Positions 1 through 9,500 of a DNA stretch of 64,000 nt are shown piece after piece. A model generated the notes under the pieces. It was not told the origin of the DNA. It saw only the letters and a program-made list of their open reading frames with translations, and searched no databases. The position numbers and the translations under genes were made by a program. Position 1 is the first letter of the stretch, and each line of letters opens with the position of its first letter. The stretch comes from Lutibacter citreus (lineage in GTDB: Bacteria > Bacteroidota > Bacteroidia > Flavobacteriales > Flavobacteriaceae): NCBI RefSeq assembly GCF_003260195.1, contig NZ_QEIH01000002.1, forward strand, positions 434,001-498,000, written 5' to 3'.

Positions 1-117
1 ACCATCTCTATTTGGACAGGTAAAACCAATATCTAAAGAAATTTTTTGTACTCGTTCACCAAAATTTAATTTAATAAATGAACTATAATCAATGTATCGT
101 TTTCCTGTTATTTTCAT
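1..117 (-). CDS. TIGR01212-type radical SAM protein (YhcC-like), 5' part only
   Basis: The first 39 codons of a gene whose remainder lies outside the window. It starts at the ATG whose complement is at 115-117. The visible N-terminus reads RYIDYSSFIKLNFGER, then QKISLDIGFTCPNRDG. This matches the start of the YhcC/TIGR01212 radical SAM family, where a Tyr-rich segment and GER precede the conserved CPNRDG that begins the iron-sulfur site. The Cys of TCPNRDG would be the first cluster ligand; the other two are beyond the edge. It starts 13 nt after the stop of the ATP-grasp gene on the same strand, so the two are probably co-transcribed. The family assignment rests on this short segment only. 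Confidence 0.72.
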   Translation of the reverse strand, partial: MKITGKRYIDYSSFIKLNFGERVQKISLDIGFTCPNRDG

Positions 118-129
118 TTCGCTGCAAAA

Positions 130-1317
130 TTACCAAACATTATTCGATTTAGGCGTAATATACTTTGTAAGATTTGAACTTAAAATTGTAGTTAATTCTA
201 TTTCATTTCCTTTAGTTGTTTCTGTAAATAAAAATCCGAAAACTGGAAACTTGTTAAAATCAATTATTCGTAAAATTAATGGTTTTTCGAAATCTTTTTG
301 AAGTTGCTCATAATTGAATGATTCAATATTAGAAGCTTCAATTCCCGAATTATTATCTAATAATACTAAACTATATATTTTATTTTCTTTGGTTTTTAAA
401 ATCTCATTCCAATTAGGTTTCTTTTGTTCTAAAAAATATTTATAGGAATTAATACCATAAGCATACCAAGAAATATCTCCAGTTGTACACCAACCTCCAA
501 AACGCATTGGATTTACTTCAATAGGAATTATAGTTCCATTTTTATCAATTCTAACTTCAATATGAATAGGGAAATTTTTTAAATCTGTCTTAAGTCCAAT
601 AGTATTAACTAATGGTTGAATTATGGGAAGATTTGTTTCAATAATTTCTTTTGAAGTACTATAAATTCTGTCACTTACATCTTTTCCAGAAGAAAAAATA
701 TGGTGCATAATATTTAAAATAACAGCTTCGCCATTTGTGTTAAAATAACAATCTATAGCAAATTCTTCACCTTCAATACATTCTTCAATTATAAAATTAT
801 TGGTATTTAAAACTTCATTAGGATAAAAACCTTTAATGTGATTTATTTCTTTATGAATTTTTTCTAAAATTTCAGTCCATTCACTTGGTTCATCAACTTT
901 ATGAACACCTAAACTAAAAAAACCAATAGATGGTTTTATAATAAAAGGAAACTTTAAATTATTGATGTTAATAGTATTTAAATCTTCATACTTAACTCCT
1001 TTAAAAAAGTAATTTGGGTACACATCTTTTAATAATTCTCTAAATTTAATCTTATTCTTAAACACCTCTATTTTAGAGGGTAGATTAGTAAAATTTAAAT
1101 TATTTTCAACCCAGCTAATTACATTTTCAGAATTAGAATAAATTAATTGATTAGGGTTTTCTTTAAATTTTTGAACTGCTTCAGTTTCTGAAACCCAATT
1201 TAATGAGTTGTTGGTTATAAGTTCTTTTGATGCTTTGGTTGCAACTACGGGAAAATTATTGTTTTTAATAGTTTCAATTAAAAAATCTGAAACATAAGGA
1301 TGGTCAATTAAAATCAT
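130..1317 (-). CDS. ATP-grasp domain protein
   Basis: A 395-residue soluble protein with the ATP-grasp layout. Residues 124-140 hold the nucleotide-binding FIIKPSIGFFSLGV segment, 176-192 hold the IIEECIEGEEFAIDCYF strand, and E267 and N269 in IEVNPMRFGG fit the metal-binding Glu/Asn pair. ATP-grasp enzymes ligate a carboxylate to an amine or thiol through an acyl-phosphate; the substrates here cannot be read from sequence. The N-terminal part (1-100) looks like the usual pre-ATP-grasp domain. It lies upstream of, and probably in an operon with, the YhcC-like gene. Family call is firm, specific function unknown. Confidence 0.85.
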   Translation of the reverse strand: MILIDHPYVSDFLIETIKNNNFPVVATKASKELITNNSLNWVSETEAVQKFKENPNQLIYSNSENVISWVENNLNFTNLPSKIEVFKNKIKFRELLKDVYPNYFFKGVKYEDLNTININNLKFPFIIKPSIGFFSLGVHKVDEPSEWTEILEKIHKEINHIKGFYPNEVLNTNNFIIEECIEGEEFAIDCYFNTNGEAVILNIMHHIFSSGKDVSDRIYSTSKEIIETNLPIIQPLVNTIGLKTDLKNFPIHIEVRIDKNGTIIPIEVNPMRFGGWCTTGDISWYAYGINSYKYFLEQKKPNWNEILKTKENKIYSLVLLDNNSGIEASNIESFNYEQLQKDFEKPLILRIIDFNKFPVFGFLFTETTKGNEIELTTILSSNLTKYITPKSNNVW

Positions 1318-1388
1318 ACTAAATATAAATTATAGTGTAAATTTAAGATTTATATTATTTTATTATGTGCAATTAAGAACAAAGTATT

Positions 1389-1396
1389 TATTTTTG
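1389..1396 (+). promoter_or_regulatory. candidate -7 element (TAnnTTTG)
   Basis: TATTTTTG matches the Bacteroidota -7 consensus TAnnTTTG. It lies only 7 nt before the GreA-like start at 1404, so it would give an almost leaderless transcript. No convincing -33 TTG is seen. Tentative. Confidence 0.3.
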
Positions 1397-1403
1397 AAAT
1401 TCA

Positions 1404-1859
1404 ATGAAAAACACTAAAGGAATAAAGGAAAAATTATTAAAAGAGTGCTTTCTATTTGTTGAAAAACGAATGGAAACTATTGAAAAAATAATTACTTCAA
1501 ACAAAAACGACTTACTTTCTGAAACTAAAAGCTCTGCAGGTGATAAACACGAAACGGGTAGAGCAATGATTCAGTTAGAAATGGAAAAAGCAGGACAACA
1601 ACTTTCAGAAGTTAATTTAATGCAAGAGATTTTACATAAAATTGATATTAAAAAAACTAGTGAATTTGGTTGTTTAGGAAGTTTAATAAAAACTACCAAT
1701 GGAACCTATTTTTTAGCTGTTAGTGTTGGGCAACTTAAAGTAGAAAATGAAAATTATTTTGCAGTTTCAACACAATCTCCCATAGGTAAACAGCTACTTG
1801 GTAAAAAAGTAGGCGAAACAATTCCGTTTAATAAAGTAAAAATTTTAGAAATACATTAA
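1404..1859 (+). CDS. GreA/GreB-family transcript cleavage factor-like protein
   Basis: A 151-residue protein whose C-terminus carries the GreA/GreB signature (SPIGKQLLGKKVGETI, residues 125-140), preceded by a beta-rich segment. The N-terminal 80 residues look like an alpha-helical coiled-coil hairpin. The turn SAGDKHETGRAM has D47 and E50 three residues apart, the spacing of the catalytic acidic pair of GreA, so transcript cleavage activity is possible (inference). Proteins of this kind in Flavobacteriia have sometimes been labelled 3-oxoacyl-ACP synthase, which nothing in this sequence supports. It converges on the nitrobindin-like gene, with a palindromic element in between. Confidence 0.75.
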   Translation: MKNTKGIKEKLLKECFLFVEKRMETIEKIITSNKNDLLSETKSSAGDKHETGRAMIQLEMEKAGQQLSEVNLMQEILHKIDIKKTSEFGCLGSLIKTTNGTYFLAVSVGQLKVENENYFAVSTQSPIGKQLLGKKVGETIPFNKVKILEIH

Positions 1860-1863
1860 TTTT

Positions 1864-1943
1864 CGTCATTCTAAATTTATTTCAGAATCTCATCCTATTG
1901 ATTTCCAATTTTCATGAGAGCCTGAAATAAATTTAGAATGACG
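1864..1943. repeat. palindromic dispersed element (type A), likely bidirectional terminator
   Basis: A long inverted repeat with perfect 22-bp arms at 1864-1885 and 1922-1943 around a 36-nt centre, itself partly paired (TCTCAT and ATGAGA). The arms begin with GTCATTCT. The same motif occurs in the composite elements at 2660-2790 and 58610-58749. It lies between the convergent ends of two genes, where the cruciform could stop transcription from both sides. Confidence 0.8.
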
Positions 1944-1972
1944 ATTTTCATTTCTTTTAGTGGTGATAAATT

Positions 1973-2551
1973 TTATTGAAGAACTAGTTCGTTTTTATCG
2001 GTGTGTTCAAATTCTTTACCGTAAATATCTAACATAGTAGTTTCTTCGTATTTTAACTTACCATCTTTGATTTCTATTTTTTGTTTGTAATTTTTTGTTA
2101 ATGCTTTTTCTTTCATAAATGGAGATTGAATAATTCCCCAATCTTTGTTGTCAATTCCTGCTTCAATTTCAAAAGATAATTTTCCACCTTTAAAATTTTC
2201 TTCAGTTAAGGCGGTTCCAGCTAATAAACTTACAGCTCTAGGAATGTTTAAAGAATGCATAATTACATTGTTTTTTTCATCCCACATCCAATAACCAGTT
2301 TGATCGTGGAAAATACCATTGTTAGATTTTCTTCTAACAAGTCTACGATAATGTAAAGTTGATAATTTTTGAGATTCGGCATTGGTTACACTTGCATCTC
2401 CATCAGTTGTTATAGTAATTGTTTCATAATATGGATTTTCTTCTATTCCATCAGATTCTGGGGAAATATCCATTCCTTTATCACCTTTCCAAACACCGAT
2501 TAATTCTTTTAACGGTCCGTAATTAATTTCAACAATTGTAGCTTCTTCCAT
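1973..2551 (-). CDS. nitrobindin-like heme-binding beta-barrel protein (THAP4/DUF1794 family)
   Basis: A 192-residue cytoplasmic protein without a signal peptide. Near the N-terminus GVWKGDKG (18-25) fits the GxWxGxG signature of the nitrobindin/FABP-like barrel. Further along are HYRRLVRRK, FHDQTGYWMWDE and LEEDxxTMLDIYGKEFEHT-type strands. Family members bind heme b, and some isomerise peroxynitrite; activity in this protein is inferred only. Length is normal for the family. It ends facing the palindromic element and appears monocistronic. Confidence 0.78.
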   Translation of the reverse strand: MEEATIVEINYGPLKELIGVWKGDKGMDISPESDGIEENPYYETITITTDGDASVTNAESQKLSTLHYRRLVRRKSNNGIFHDQTGYWMWDEKNNVIMHSLNIPRAVSLLAGTALTEENFKGGKLSFEIEAGIDNKDWGIIQSPFMKEKALTKNYKQKIEIKDGKLKYEETTMLDIYGKEFEHTDKNELVLQ

Positions 2552-2659
2552 ATGGTATTTTAAATTTGATACGAAAGTATAACCCTAAATGTTTAGATTC
2601 TATGACTTTTATCAAATAGCTTGTTTTTAATTTCAGATTGACTATTAAAAACAAAGAAG

Positions 2660-2790
2660 CTGTCTAAAAAGTAATAAAAACAGTCATTCTGAATTTATTT
2701 AGCTACGCTGAAACCTCACCACATTAATAATTAATTATTATGAGAACTTGAAATGAATTGAGGTCGATAAAAATTTAATTTTTTAGACAG
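2660..2790. repeat. composite palindromic element (type B), MITE-like
   Basis: Outer inverted repeat CTGTCTAAAAA at 2660-2670 pairs with TTTTTAGACAG at 2780-2790. Inside are a GTCATTCTGAATTTATTT motif (2683-2700) and a weaker GAAATGAATTGAGGTCG partner. There is no open reading frame. The architecture (short outer arms, inner GTCATTCTGAA) is shared with 58610-58749, which suggests a non-autonomous mobile or structural repeat family. It sits just past the 3' end of the peptidase gene and may end its transcript. Confidence 0.7.
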
Positions 2791-2803
2791 TTTTAATATA
2801 TTA

Positions 2804-4858
2804 TTACCCTTTAATTTTGTTAGGTAGCTCTTTGTAACCCATATTGTACAAAGTAAACCCAAAAATATCAGCATATTGCTCAATAGTTTTTGAAACTGGA
2901 GTTCCTAAACCGTGACCCGCATTGGTTTCTATGCGTATTAAGGTTGGATTTACTCCCGCTTGTTTAGCTTGTAATTCAGCCGCAAATTTAAATGAATGTG
3001 CAGGAACAACTCTATCATCGTGGTCTGCAGTAGTTATTAATGTTGCGGGATATTTAGTTCCTTTTTTTACATTATGAACAGGAGAATATCCTTTTAAATA
3101 TTCAAACATTTCTTTAGAATCTTCTGCAGTTCCGTAATCATACGCCCAACCTGCACCAGCCGTAAATGTATGATAACGTAGCATATCCAAAACTCCAACA
3201 GCAGGTAAAGCCACCTTCATTAAATTAGGATGTTGCGTCATAGTTGCTCCAACTAATAGACCACCGTTAGAACCACCTCTAATTGCTAAATAATCTGATG
3301 AAGTATAATTTTCTGACTTTAAGTATTCAGCAGCAGCAATAAAATCATCAAAAACGTTTTGTTTTTGCAATTTTGTTCCAGCATCATGCCATTTTTTACC
3401 GTATTCTCCACCACCACGTAAATTAGGCACAGCATAAATTCCACCTTGTTCCATCCAAACCGTATTTCCAATACTAAAACTTGGAGTTAAACTAATGTTG
3501 AAACCTCCGTAAGCATATAAAATAGTTGGATTTTTACCATTTAATACTATTCCCTTTTTATAGGAAATTATCATCGGTATTTTTGTACCATCTTTTGAAG
3601 TATAAAAAACTTGTTTAGATTCAAAATCTTCTGAATTAAAATCAATAGCAGGTTTTTTGTATAATTTTGAGGCTCCAGTTTTTGGTTTAAATGAATAAAT
3701 TGAACCAGGAGTAATGTAATTTGTAAATGAATAGTAAATAGTTTCTGCATCTTTTTTACCGCTAAAACCTCCTGCAGTTCCAACGCCAGGCAATTCAATA
3801 TTTCTAATTAATTTACCATTAAAATTATACTGCATTACTTTAGAAACAGCATCAACCATATATTTTGCAAACATAAATCCGCTAGCGTCAGAAATACTTA
3901 AAACATTTTCAGTTTCAGGAATTACATCTACCCAATTTTTAGGAGAAGGATTGGCAACTGCAACTTTAATAACTCGTTTGTTAGGAGCGTTTAAATTTGT
4001 AGTCATATAAAAATTACCATTTTTATGGTCAATTACATTTGTATCGTTATCAAAACCTAAAATGATTGGTTTAATTTCACTAGCTGGGTTTGATAAATCT
4101 TTAAAGTATAATTCGTTTCCTGAAGTTGAAACTGAAGCACTAATAATTAAATATTTTTCATCATCAGTAACTCCACCACCCACGTAACGTCTTTTTTCTT
4201 TGTCTCCAAAAATTATAGGATCATTAGCTTGTTTTGTACCTAGTTTATGGTAAAATAAACGGTGTTGATCTGTTTTTGCTGAAAGTTCACTTCCTTTAGG
4301 TTTTTCATAACTTGAATAAAAAATTCCTTCATTCTTTTTCCAAGACATTCCACTAAATTTCACATCAATTAAAGTGTCTTCTTTAATTTCTTTTGAAACA
4401 GCATCCATAATTATAATTTTTCTCCAGTCACTTCCTCCTTCGGAAATAGCGTATGAAACTAAACTACCATCTTTAGAGAATGATAAACCACTTAATGAAG
4501 TTGTTCCGTCTTCAGAAAAAGTATTTGGATCTAAAAATACTTCAGGTTCTTCTTCGTCCTTAAAACGGTATAAAACATATTGGTTTTGTAAACCGTTGTT
4601 TTTGTAGAAATATGTGAAATCACCTTCTTTAAACGGCGAACCAATTTTTTCGTAATTCCATAGTTTTTCTAATCTGTTTTTTAATTCTTCACGATATGGA
4701 ATGTTAGCCAAATAATTGAATGTAACTTTGTTTTGAGATTGTACCCATGCTGTTGTTTCTTCAGATCTATCATCTTCTAACCAGGAATAAGGGTCTTTAA
4801 CATTAATACCAAAATAGTTTGTAACAGTATCAACTTGTTTTGTTGTAGGATAGTTCAA
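2804..4858 (-). CDS. prolyl oligopeptidase family serine peptidase (S9A)
   Basis: A 684-residue S9A peptidase. An N-terminal seven-bladed propeller (about 70-410) precedes the alpha/beta-hydrolase domain. The nucleophile is Ser530 in RGGSNGG, the acid lies in DHDDRVVP (about 612-619), and the His is 649 in NAGHG. These enzymes cut short peptides after proline. The frame opens at a TTG (4858); an in-frame stop lies six codons upstream and no ATG lies between. So the protein starts at TTG and has no signal peptide, unlike many flavobacterial relatives, which are secreted or lipoproteins. Transcription probably ends near the type B element. Confidence 0.9.
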   Translation of the reverse strand: MNYPTTKQVDTVTNYFGINVKDPYSWLEDDRSEETTAWVQSQNKVTFNYLANIPYREELKNRLEKLWNYEKIGSPFKEGDFTYFYKNNGLQNQYVLYRFKDEEEPEVFLDPNTFSEDGTTSLSGLSFSKDGSLVSYAISEGGSDWRKIIIMDAVSKEIKEDTLIDVKFSGMSWKKNEGIFYSSYEKPKGSELSAKTDQHRLFYHKLGTKQANDPIIFGDKEKRRYVGGGVTDDEKYLIISASVSTSGNELYFKDLSNPASEIKPIILGFDNDTNVIDHKNGNFYMTTNLNAPNKRVIKVAVANPSPKNWVDVIPETENVLSISDASGFMFAKYMVDAVSKVMQYNFNGKLIRNIELPGVGTAGGFSGKKDAETIYYSFTNYITPGSIYSFKPKTGASKLYKKPAIDFNSEDFESKQVFYTSKDGTKIPMIISYKKGIVLNGKNPTILYAYGGFNISLTPSFSIGNTVWMEQGGIYAVPNLRGGGEYGKKWHDAGTKLQKQNVFDDFIAAAEYLKSENYTSSDYLAIRGGSNGGLLVGATMTQHPNLMKVALPAVGVLDMLRYHTFTAGAGWAYDYGTAEDSKEMFEYLKGYSPVHNVKKGTKYPATLITTADHDDRVVPAHSFKFAAELQAKQAGVNPTLIRIETNAGHGLGTPVSKTIEQYADIFGFTLYNMGYKELPNKIKG

Positions 4859-4943
4859 TTGTGTATTGTTATTTTAGGTTCGGAATTTTTACATGAAAAA
4901 GTAGAATTCCAATTGTAGTTATTAAATTCAATTTTAATGAAAA

Positions 4944-4951
4944 CAAATTTA
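4944..4951 (-). promoter_or_regulatory. candidate -7 element for the S9 peptidase
   Basis: On the minus strand the sequence reads TAAATTTG, a full match to TAnnTTTG, about 85 nt upstream of the TTG start. No clear -33 element was found at the usual distance. Confidence 0.4.
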
Positions 4952-5121
4952 GCTAAAAAAAGACATATTAAATTGTATTAGTTTTTTGTTTTTAAGTCGG
5001 TTTATAATTGGTTAAACCATTGGTAACAATAGTTACTTTGTTATTGTAAGAATTTTGTCAATTTGTCGTCCAATAAAATAATATAGTAATTGCTATATTT
5101 TTTATAACAAAATTTAAAAAA

Positions 5122-5481
5122 ATGACAGAATTATTGACAAAAGAGACTTTTTTTGAAAAAGTTTTTAATTTCGAAAAAAATAAAGAGTGGAAATTTGAAG
5201 GAGAAATTCCTTGTATTATTGATTTTTATGCAGATTGGTGTGGACCTTGTAAGGCTGTAGCTCCTGTTTTAGAAGAATTAAGTAATGATTATGAAGGGAA
5301 AGTTAATATTTACAAAGTAGATACTGAAGCAGAACAAGAATTAGCTGCTGCTTTTGGAATTAGAAGTATTCCTTCTATGCTATTTGTCCCTAAAGAAGGT
5401 GAACCACAAATGGCGCAAGGAGCGCTTCCTAAGCACCAATTAGAACAAATTATGAATGATGTTTTAGCAGTAGCTAAATAA
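5122..5481 (+). CDS. trxA: thioredoxin
   Basis: A 119-residue thioredoxin. The redox centre is WCGPCK with Cys40 and Cys43, the central strand IIDFYADWC precedes it, and the cis-Pro loop is SIPSM (Pro84). No signal peptide or lipobox is present, so it should act in the cytoplasm as a general disulfide reductant. A short N-terminal extension (about 15 residues) precedes the core. It ends at a strong terminator shared with the convergent porP gene. A decayed second copy lies at 14553-14733. Confidence 0.92.
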   Translation: MTELLTKETFFEKVFNFEKNKEWKFEGEIPCIIDFYADWCGPCKAVAPVLEELSNDYEGKVNIYKVDTEAEQELAAAFGIRSIPSMLFVPKEGEPQMAQGALPKHQLEQIMNDVLAVAK

Positions 5482-5507
5482 AATATAACCCCAGTAAAAC
5501 CCCAGTA

Positions 5508-5537
5508 AAAAAGCCGCATATTGTGCGGCTTTTTTTA
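5508..5537. terminator. bidirectional intrinsic terminator (trxA / porP)
   Basis: The stem is GCCGCA with TGCGGC around a short loop, with an A-run before and a T-run after, so it works in both directions. A near-identical hairpin recurs at 14702-14732. Just upstream CCCCAGTAAAA is repeated twice in tandem. Confidence 0.88.
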
Positions 5538-5550
5538 TATTTAATATGAA

Positions 5551-6516
5551 CTAGTTTTCATTTTCTTGATTTTTATTTGATGAAATTTCTTCAGAATTTT
5601 TATTTTTCATCCAATAAAGTGGCGGTTTTCTTTTAGTATTACTTTTACCCATATTTAGAATAACAGAAAACTCATGAGAACCATTGTTGTAATTAGATAA
5701 ATCTGAAGTTATCGCATCATAGGTATATCCAACTTTTAAATTATCTGTTAAACGAATTTGAAATATTCCAGAGATAGATTCATCTATTCTGTGAGAAATA
5801 CCAAACTCTAATTTGTCTAACCATAAAATACTTGCTGAAATGTCTGTTGAAAGCGGACTTCCATTTACCGCTCTTAACATAAAAGAAGGTCTTAGTTTAA
5901 AATTATCATTTAAATTAAATATATACCCTGAAGATAAATAAAATATCATTTCATCAGAAGCACTTGAAACAACTGTACTATTTTTATCGTAATGTTTACT
6001 TTTTAGAATATTTACGGTTGATAAACTAAGGTAAAATCGGTTGGTATAATAAAATGCTCCAGCTCCTAAATTAGGGTTGAATACATTTATGTTTTCGCTA
6101 AAAAGATTGTCATTTTCAATTCCTAATTTAAGTAGATCTACATCTAAAAAACTACCACCTGCTTTTAAACCAAAAGCCAGAGTAGAAGATTCAGAAGGAT
6201 AAATAGAATAAGAGAAATCTGCATATAAATGGGTTTCGCTTAATACGTATACTTTGTCATTTACTATAGATAAACCTAGCCCTACGTTTTTACCAGTTGG
6301 CCCGTGTAATGATAGTGTTTTGGTCTCAGGACTACCAGCTTCACCTGCCCATTGACTGCGAATATTAAGTGTTCCTGTAAACAATCCATGGCTACCAGAA
6401 TAAGCAGGGTTAATTAAACTGAAATTATTGTAATACTGTGTATATAAAGGATCTTGTTGTGCAAAACTATTCACACCAATGGTTAAAATAATTAAAAGTG
6501 TTATAAATTTTTTCAT
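5551..6516 (-). CDS. PorP/SprF family type IX secretion membrane protein
   Basis: A 321-residue outer-membrane protein. Signal peptide MKKFITLLIILTIGVNSFAQ is followed at once by the family hallmark QDPLYTQYYNNFSLINPAYSG, then a beta-barrel with alternating aromatic strands. The ATG at 6516 is preferred: it gives a proper signal peptide and begins 10 nt after the giant gene's stop. A longer frame from 6573 would overlap that gene and bury the signal. In Flavobacterium johnsoniae, SprF (PorP-like) is required for secretion of the type B protein SprB, and such genes commonly sit directly downstream of their substrate, as here. It is therefore probably the dedicated partner of the upstream adhesin. 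Confidence 0.9.
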   Translation of the reverse strand: MKKFITLLIILTIGVNSFAQQDPLYTQYYNNFSLINPAYSGSHGLFTGTLNIRSQWAGEAGSPETKTLSLHGPTGKNVGLGLSIVNDKVYVLSETHLYADFSYSIYPSESSTLAFGLKAGGSFLDVDLLKLGIENDNLFSENINVFNPNLGAGAFYYTNRFYLSLSTVNILKSKHYDKNSTVVSSASDEMIFYLSSGYIFNLNDNFKLRPSFMLRAVNGSPLSTDISASILWLDKLEFGISHRIDESISGIFQIRLTDNLKVGYTYDAITSDLSNYNNGSHEFSVILNMGKSNTKRKPPLYWMKNKNSEEISSNKNQENEN

Positions 6517-6526
6517 TTGAATCTTT

Positions 6527-9500
6527 TTAATAGTTGATATAAACCCATCCTTTAAAAATTTTACTACCTCCATTTATGCTTAATACATAAAAATATGGAG
6601 CTGCAGGTAACCTCTTATTTTTACCTGAAGAGACACCATCCCAATAATTTTGGTAAGTTTTGGATTCAAAAACAATGTTTCCAAAACGGTTATAAATTTG
6701 AATGCTGTTGTTTGGATATCTATGCAATCCCTTGATGATAAATTCATCGTTTGCACCATCACCATTAGGAGAAAACCCTTTAGGGATTTCTAAATCACCT
6801 TCATCACAAATATCGCCAATACCATTTCTATCTATATCTGCTTGATTATTGTTTGAAACAGTAGGGCAATTATCAACATTATTTTCTATACCATCACCAT
6901 CCATATCATCATCACAACTATCTGCAATGGTATCATTATCCAAATCATTAGAAGTGAACGTAACCAATGCGGTGTCAGAAGTACTATTTCCAGAGTTGTC
7001 TGTTACAGTTAGAGTAACTGTATGCTCATTTAATGCAGGACAAATAAACAATGTTTTATCAAGACTCATAGAAGTAATACCGTTAGTATCATAACTTCCA
7101 TCATCAACATCTTCAGCTGTAATAGATGCATTTCCGTTACTATCAAGTTCAACTGAAATATTTTTTGTAATCACAATTGGGGCACCGAATTCTTTAATAG
7201 TTACTATTGAAATGCATGAACTAGTATTACCACTTTTATCCGTTACTGTGAGTTTTACAGAGTTTTCACCAATGGAACTAGCATTAAATGAATTTTTGTT
7301 AATTGTAATAGAGTCTATTTCGCAATTATCTGTACTCCCATTATTTATATCTTCTGCAGTTATTGTTGTATTTCCAGTTTCATCTAATTCAATACTAAAT
7401 TGAGATACACAATTAGCAATAGGAGCAACCATATCTTTAATTGTTACAATTGCAGTTTTAGAAGCACTATTCCCATTGTTGTCTGTAACTATTAAGGTAA
7501 CAGTATTTTCTCCGGAGCTAGAACAATTAAAAGTGTTTTTATCAATTGTCATAGATTTAATTCCACAGGTATCAGAAGAGCCATCATCAATATCTTGAGG
7601 TACTAAAGTTATATTGGTATTTTCGTTAAGTTCAATAGTTATGTTTTTAGTAATTACTGTTGGTGCAATAGTATCAGTCACTGTTACTATTGCATTTGCA
7701 GTTTCACTATTTCCATTTATATCAGTAACGGTTAAAATAACTGTATTCTCACCAATATTAGAACAATTAAAAGAAGTTTTATTTAAACTAATTGATTCAA
7801 TTTCGCAATTATCAGAGGATCCATTATCAATATCATCAGGGATAATTGATGCAATTCCGTCGGCATCTAATTCTATAGAAATATTTTTAGTAATTACTGT
7901 TGGAGCTAATTTATCTTCAATAGTTATAATTGCGTTTCCAGTAGTAATATTTCCAGAACTATCTTTAGCAGTTAATACCACAGTGTTTTCTCCAATATTA
8001 GAACAATCATAAGAAGATTTATCTAAACTAAAAGACTCTATTTCACAATTGTCTGAAGAGCCATTATCAATATCAGCAGCAATAATTAATGCAATTCCAT
8101 CAGCATCTAATTCAGCAGTTATATTTTTAGTTATTACTGTTGGTGAAATAGTGTCACTCACTGTTACTATTGCATTAGCAGTTTCGCTATTTCCATTTAC
8201 ATCAGTTACAGTTAAAATAACTGTATTTTCACCAATATTAGAACAGTTAAAAGTAGTTTTATCTAAACTTATAGATTCAATTTCACAATTGTTTGAAGAG
8301 CCATTATCAATATCAGTTGTGATAATTGATGCAATTCCATTAGCATCTAATTCAATAGAAATATTTTTAGTAATTACTGTTGGTGAAATAGTATTATTCA
8401 CTGTTACAATTGCATTAGCAGTTTCACTATTTCCATTTATATCAGTTACAGTTAAAATAACTGTATTCTCACCAATATTAGAACAATCAAAAGAAGTTTT
8501 ATTTAAACTTATAGATTCAATTTCGCAATTATCAGAGGATCCGTTATTAATATCAGCAGCGATAATTGACGCTTTTCCGTCGGCATCTAATTCAATAGAA
8601 ACATTTTTAGTAATAATTGTTGGAGCTAATTTATCCTCAATATTTATAATTGCGTTTCCAGTAGAAATATTTCCAGAACTATCTTTAGCAGTTAATACCA
8701 CAGTGTTTTCACCAATATTAGAACAATCAAAAGAAGATTTATCTAAACTAAAAGACTCTATTTCACAATTGTCTGAAGAGCCATTATCAATATCAGCGGC
8801 AATAATTAATGCAATTCCATCAGCATCTAATTCAGCAATTATATTTTTAGTAATTACTGTTGGTGAAATAGTATCATTCACTGTTACAATTGCATTTGCA
8901 GTTTCACTATTTCCATTTACATCAGTAACAGTTAATACCACAGTGTTTTCACCAATATTAGAACAGTCAAAAGAAGTTTTATCTAAACTAAAAGATTCAA
9001 TTTCACAATTATCAGAAGAGCCATTATCAATATCAGAAGCGATAATTGATGCAATTCCATCAGCATCTAATTCAATAGAAACATTTTTAGTAATAATTAT
9101 AGGAGCTATTTTATCTTCAAGAGTAACAATTGCGTTTCCAGTAGAAATATTTCCAGATTTATCTTTAACAGTTAATACTAAAGTGTTTTCACCAATATTA
9201 GAACAGTTAAAAGAAGTTTTATCTAAACTAATAGATTCAATTTCACAATTGTCTGAAGAGCCATTATCAATATCAGTAGCAATAATTGATGCAATTCCAT
9301 TAGCATCTAATTCTGCAGTTATATTTTGAGTAATTACTGTTGGTGGAATTTTCTCACTCACTGTTACAATTGCATTAGCAGTTTTGCTATTTCCATTAAC
9401 ATCAGTTACAGTTAAAATAACTGGATTATCACCAATATTAGAACAATCAAAAGAAGTTTTATCTAAGCTTAAAGATTCAATTTCACAATTGTCTGAAGAG

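Noticed and set aside
6517..6573. Longer N-terminus for the PorP/SprF protein
   Set aside because: It would overlap the giant gene and place 19 polar residues before a perfect signal peptide; the ATG at 6516 is better.
8049..9329. A 426-codon open frame on the plus strand, with others at 7614-8012 and 9759-10433
   Set aside because: They run antisense to the 240-bp coding repeats and are themselves repetitive. An open antisense frame repeats because the unit length is a multiple of three. No signal, motif or leader supports them.
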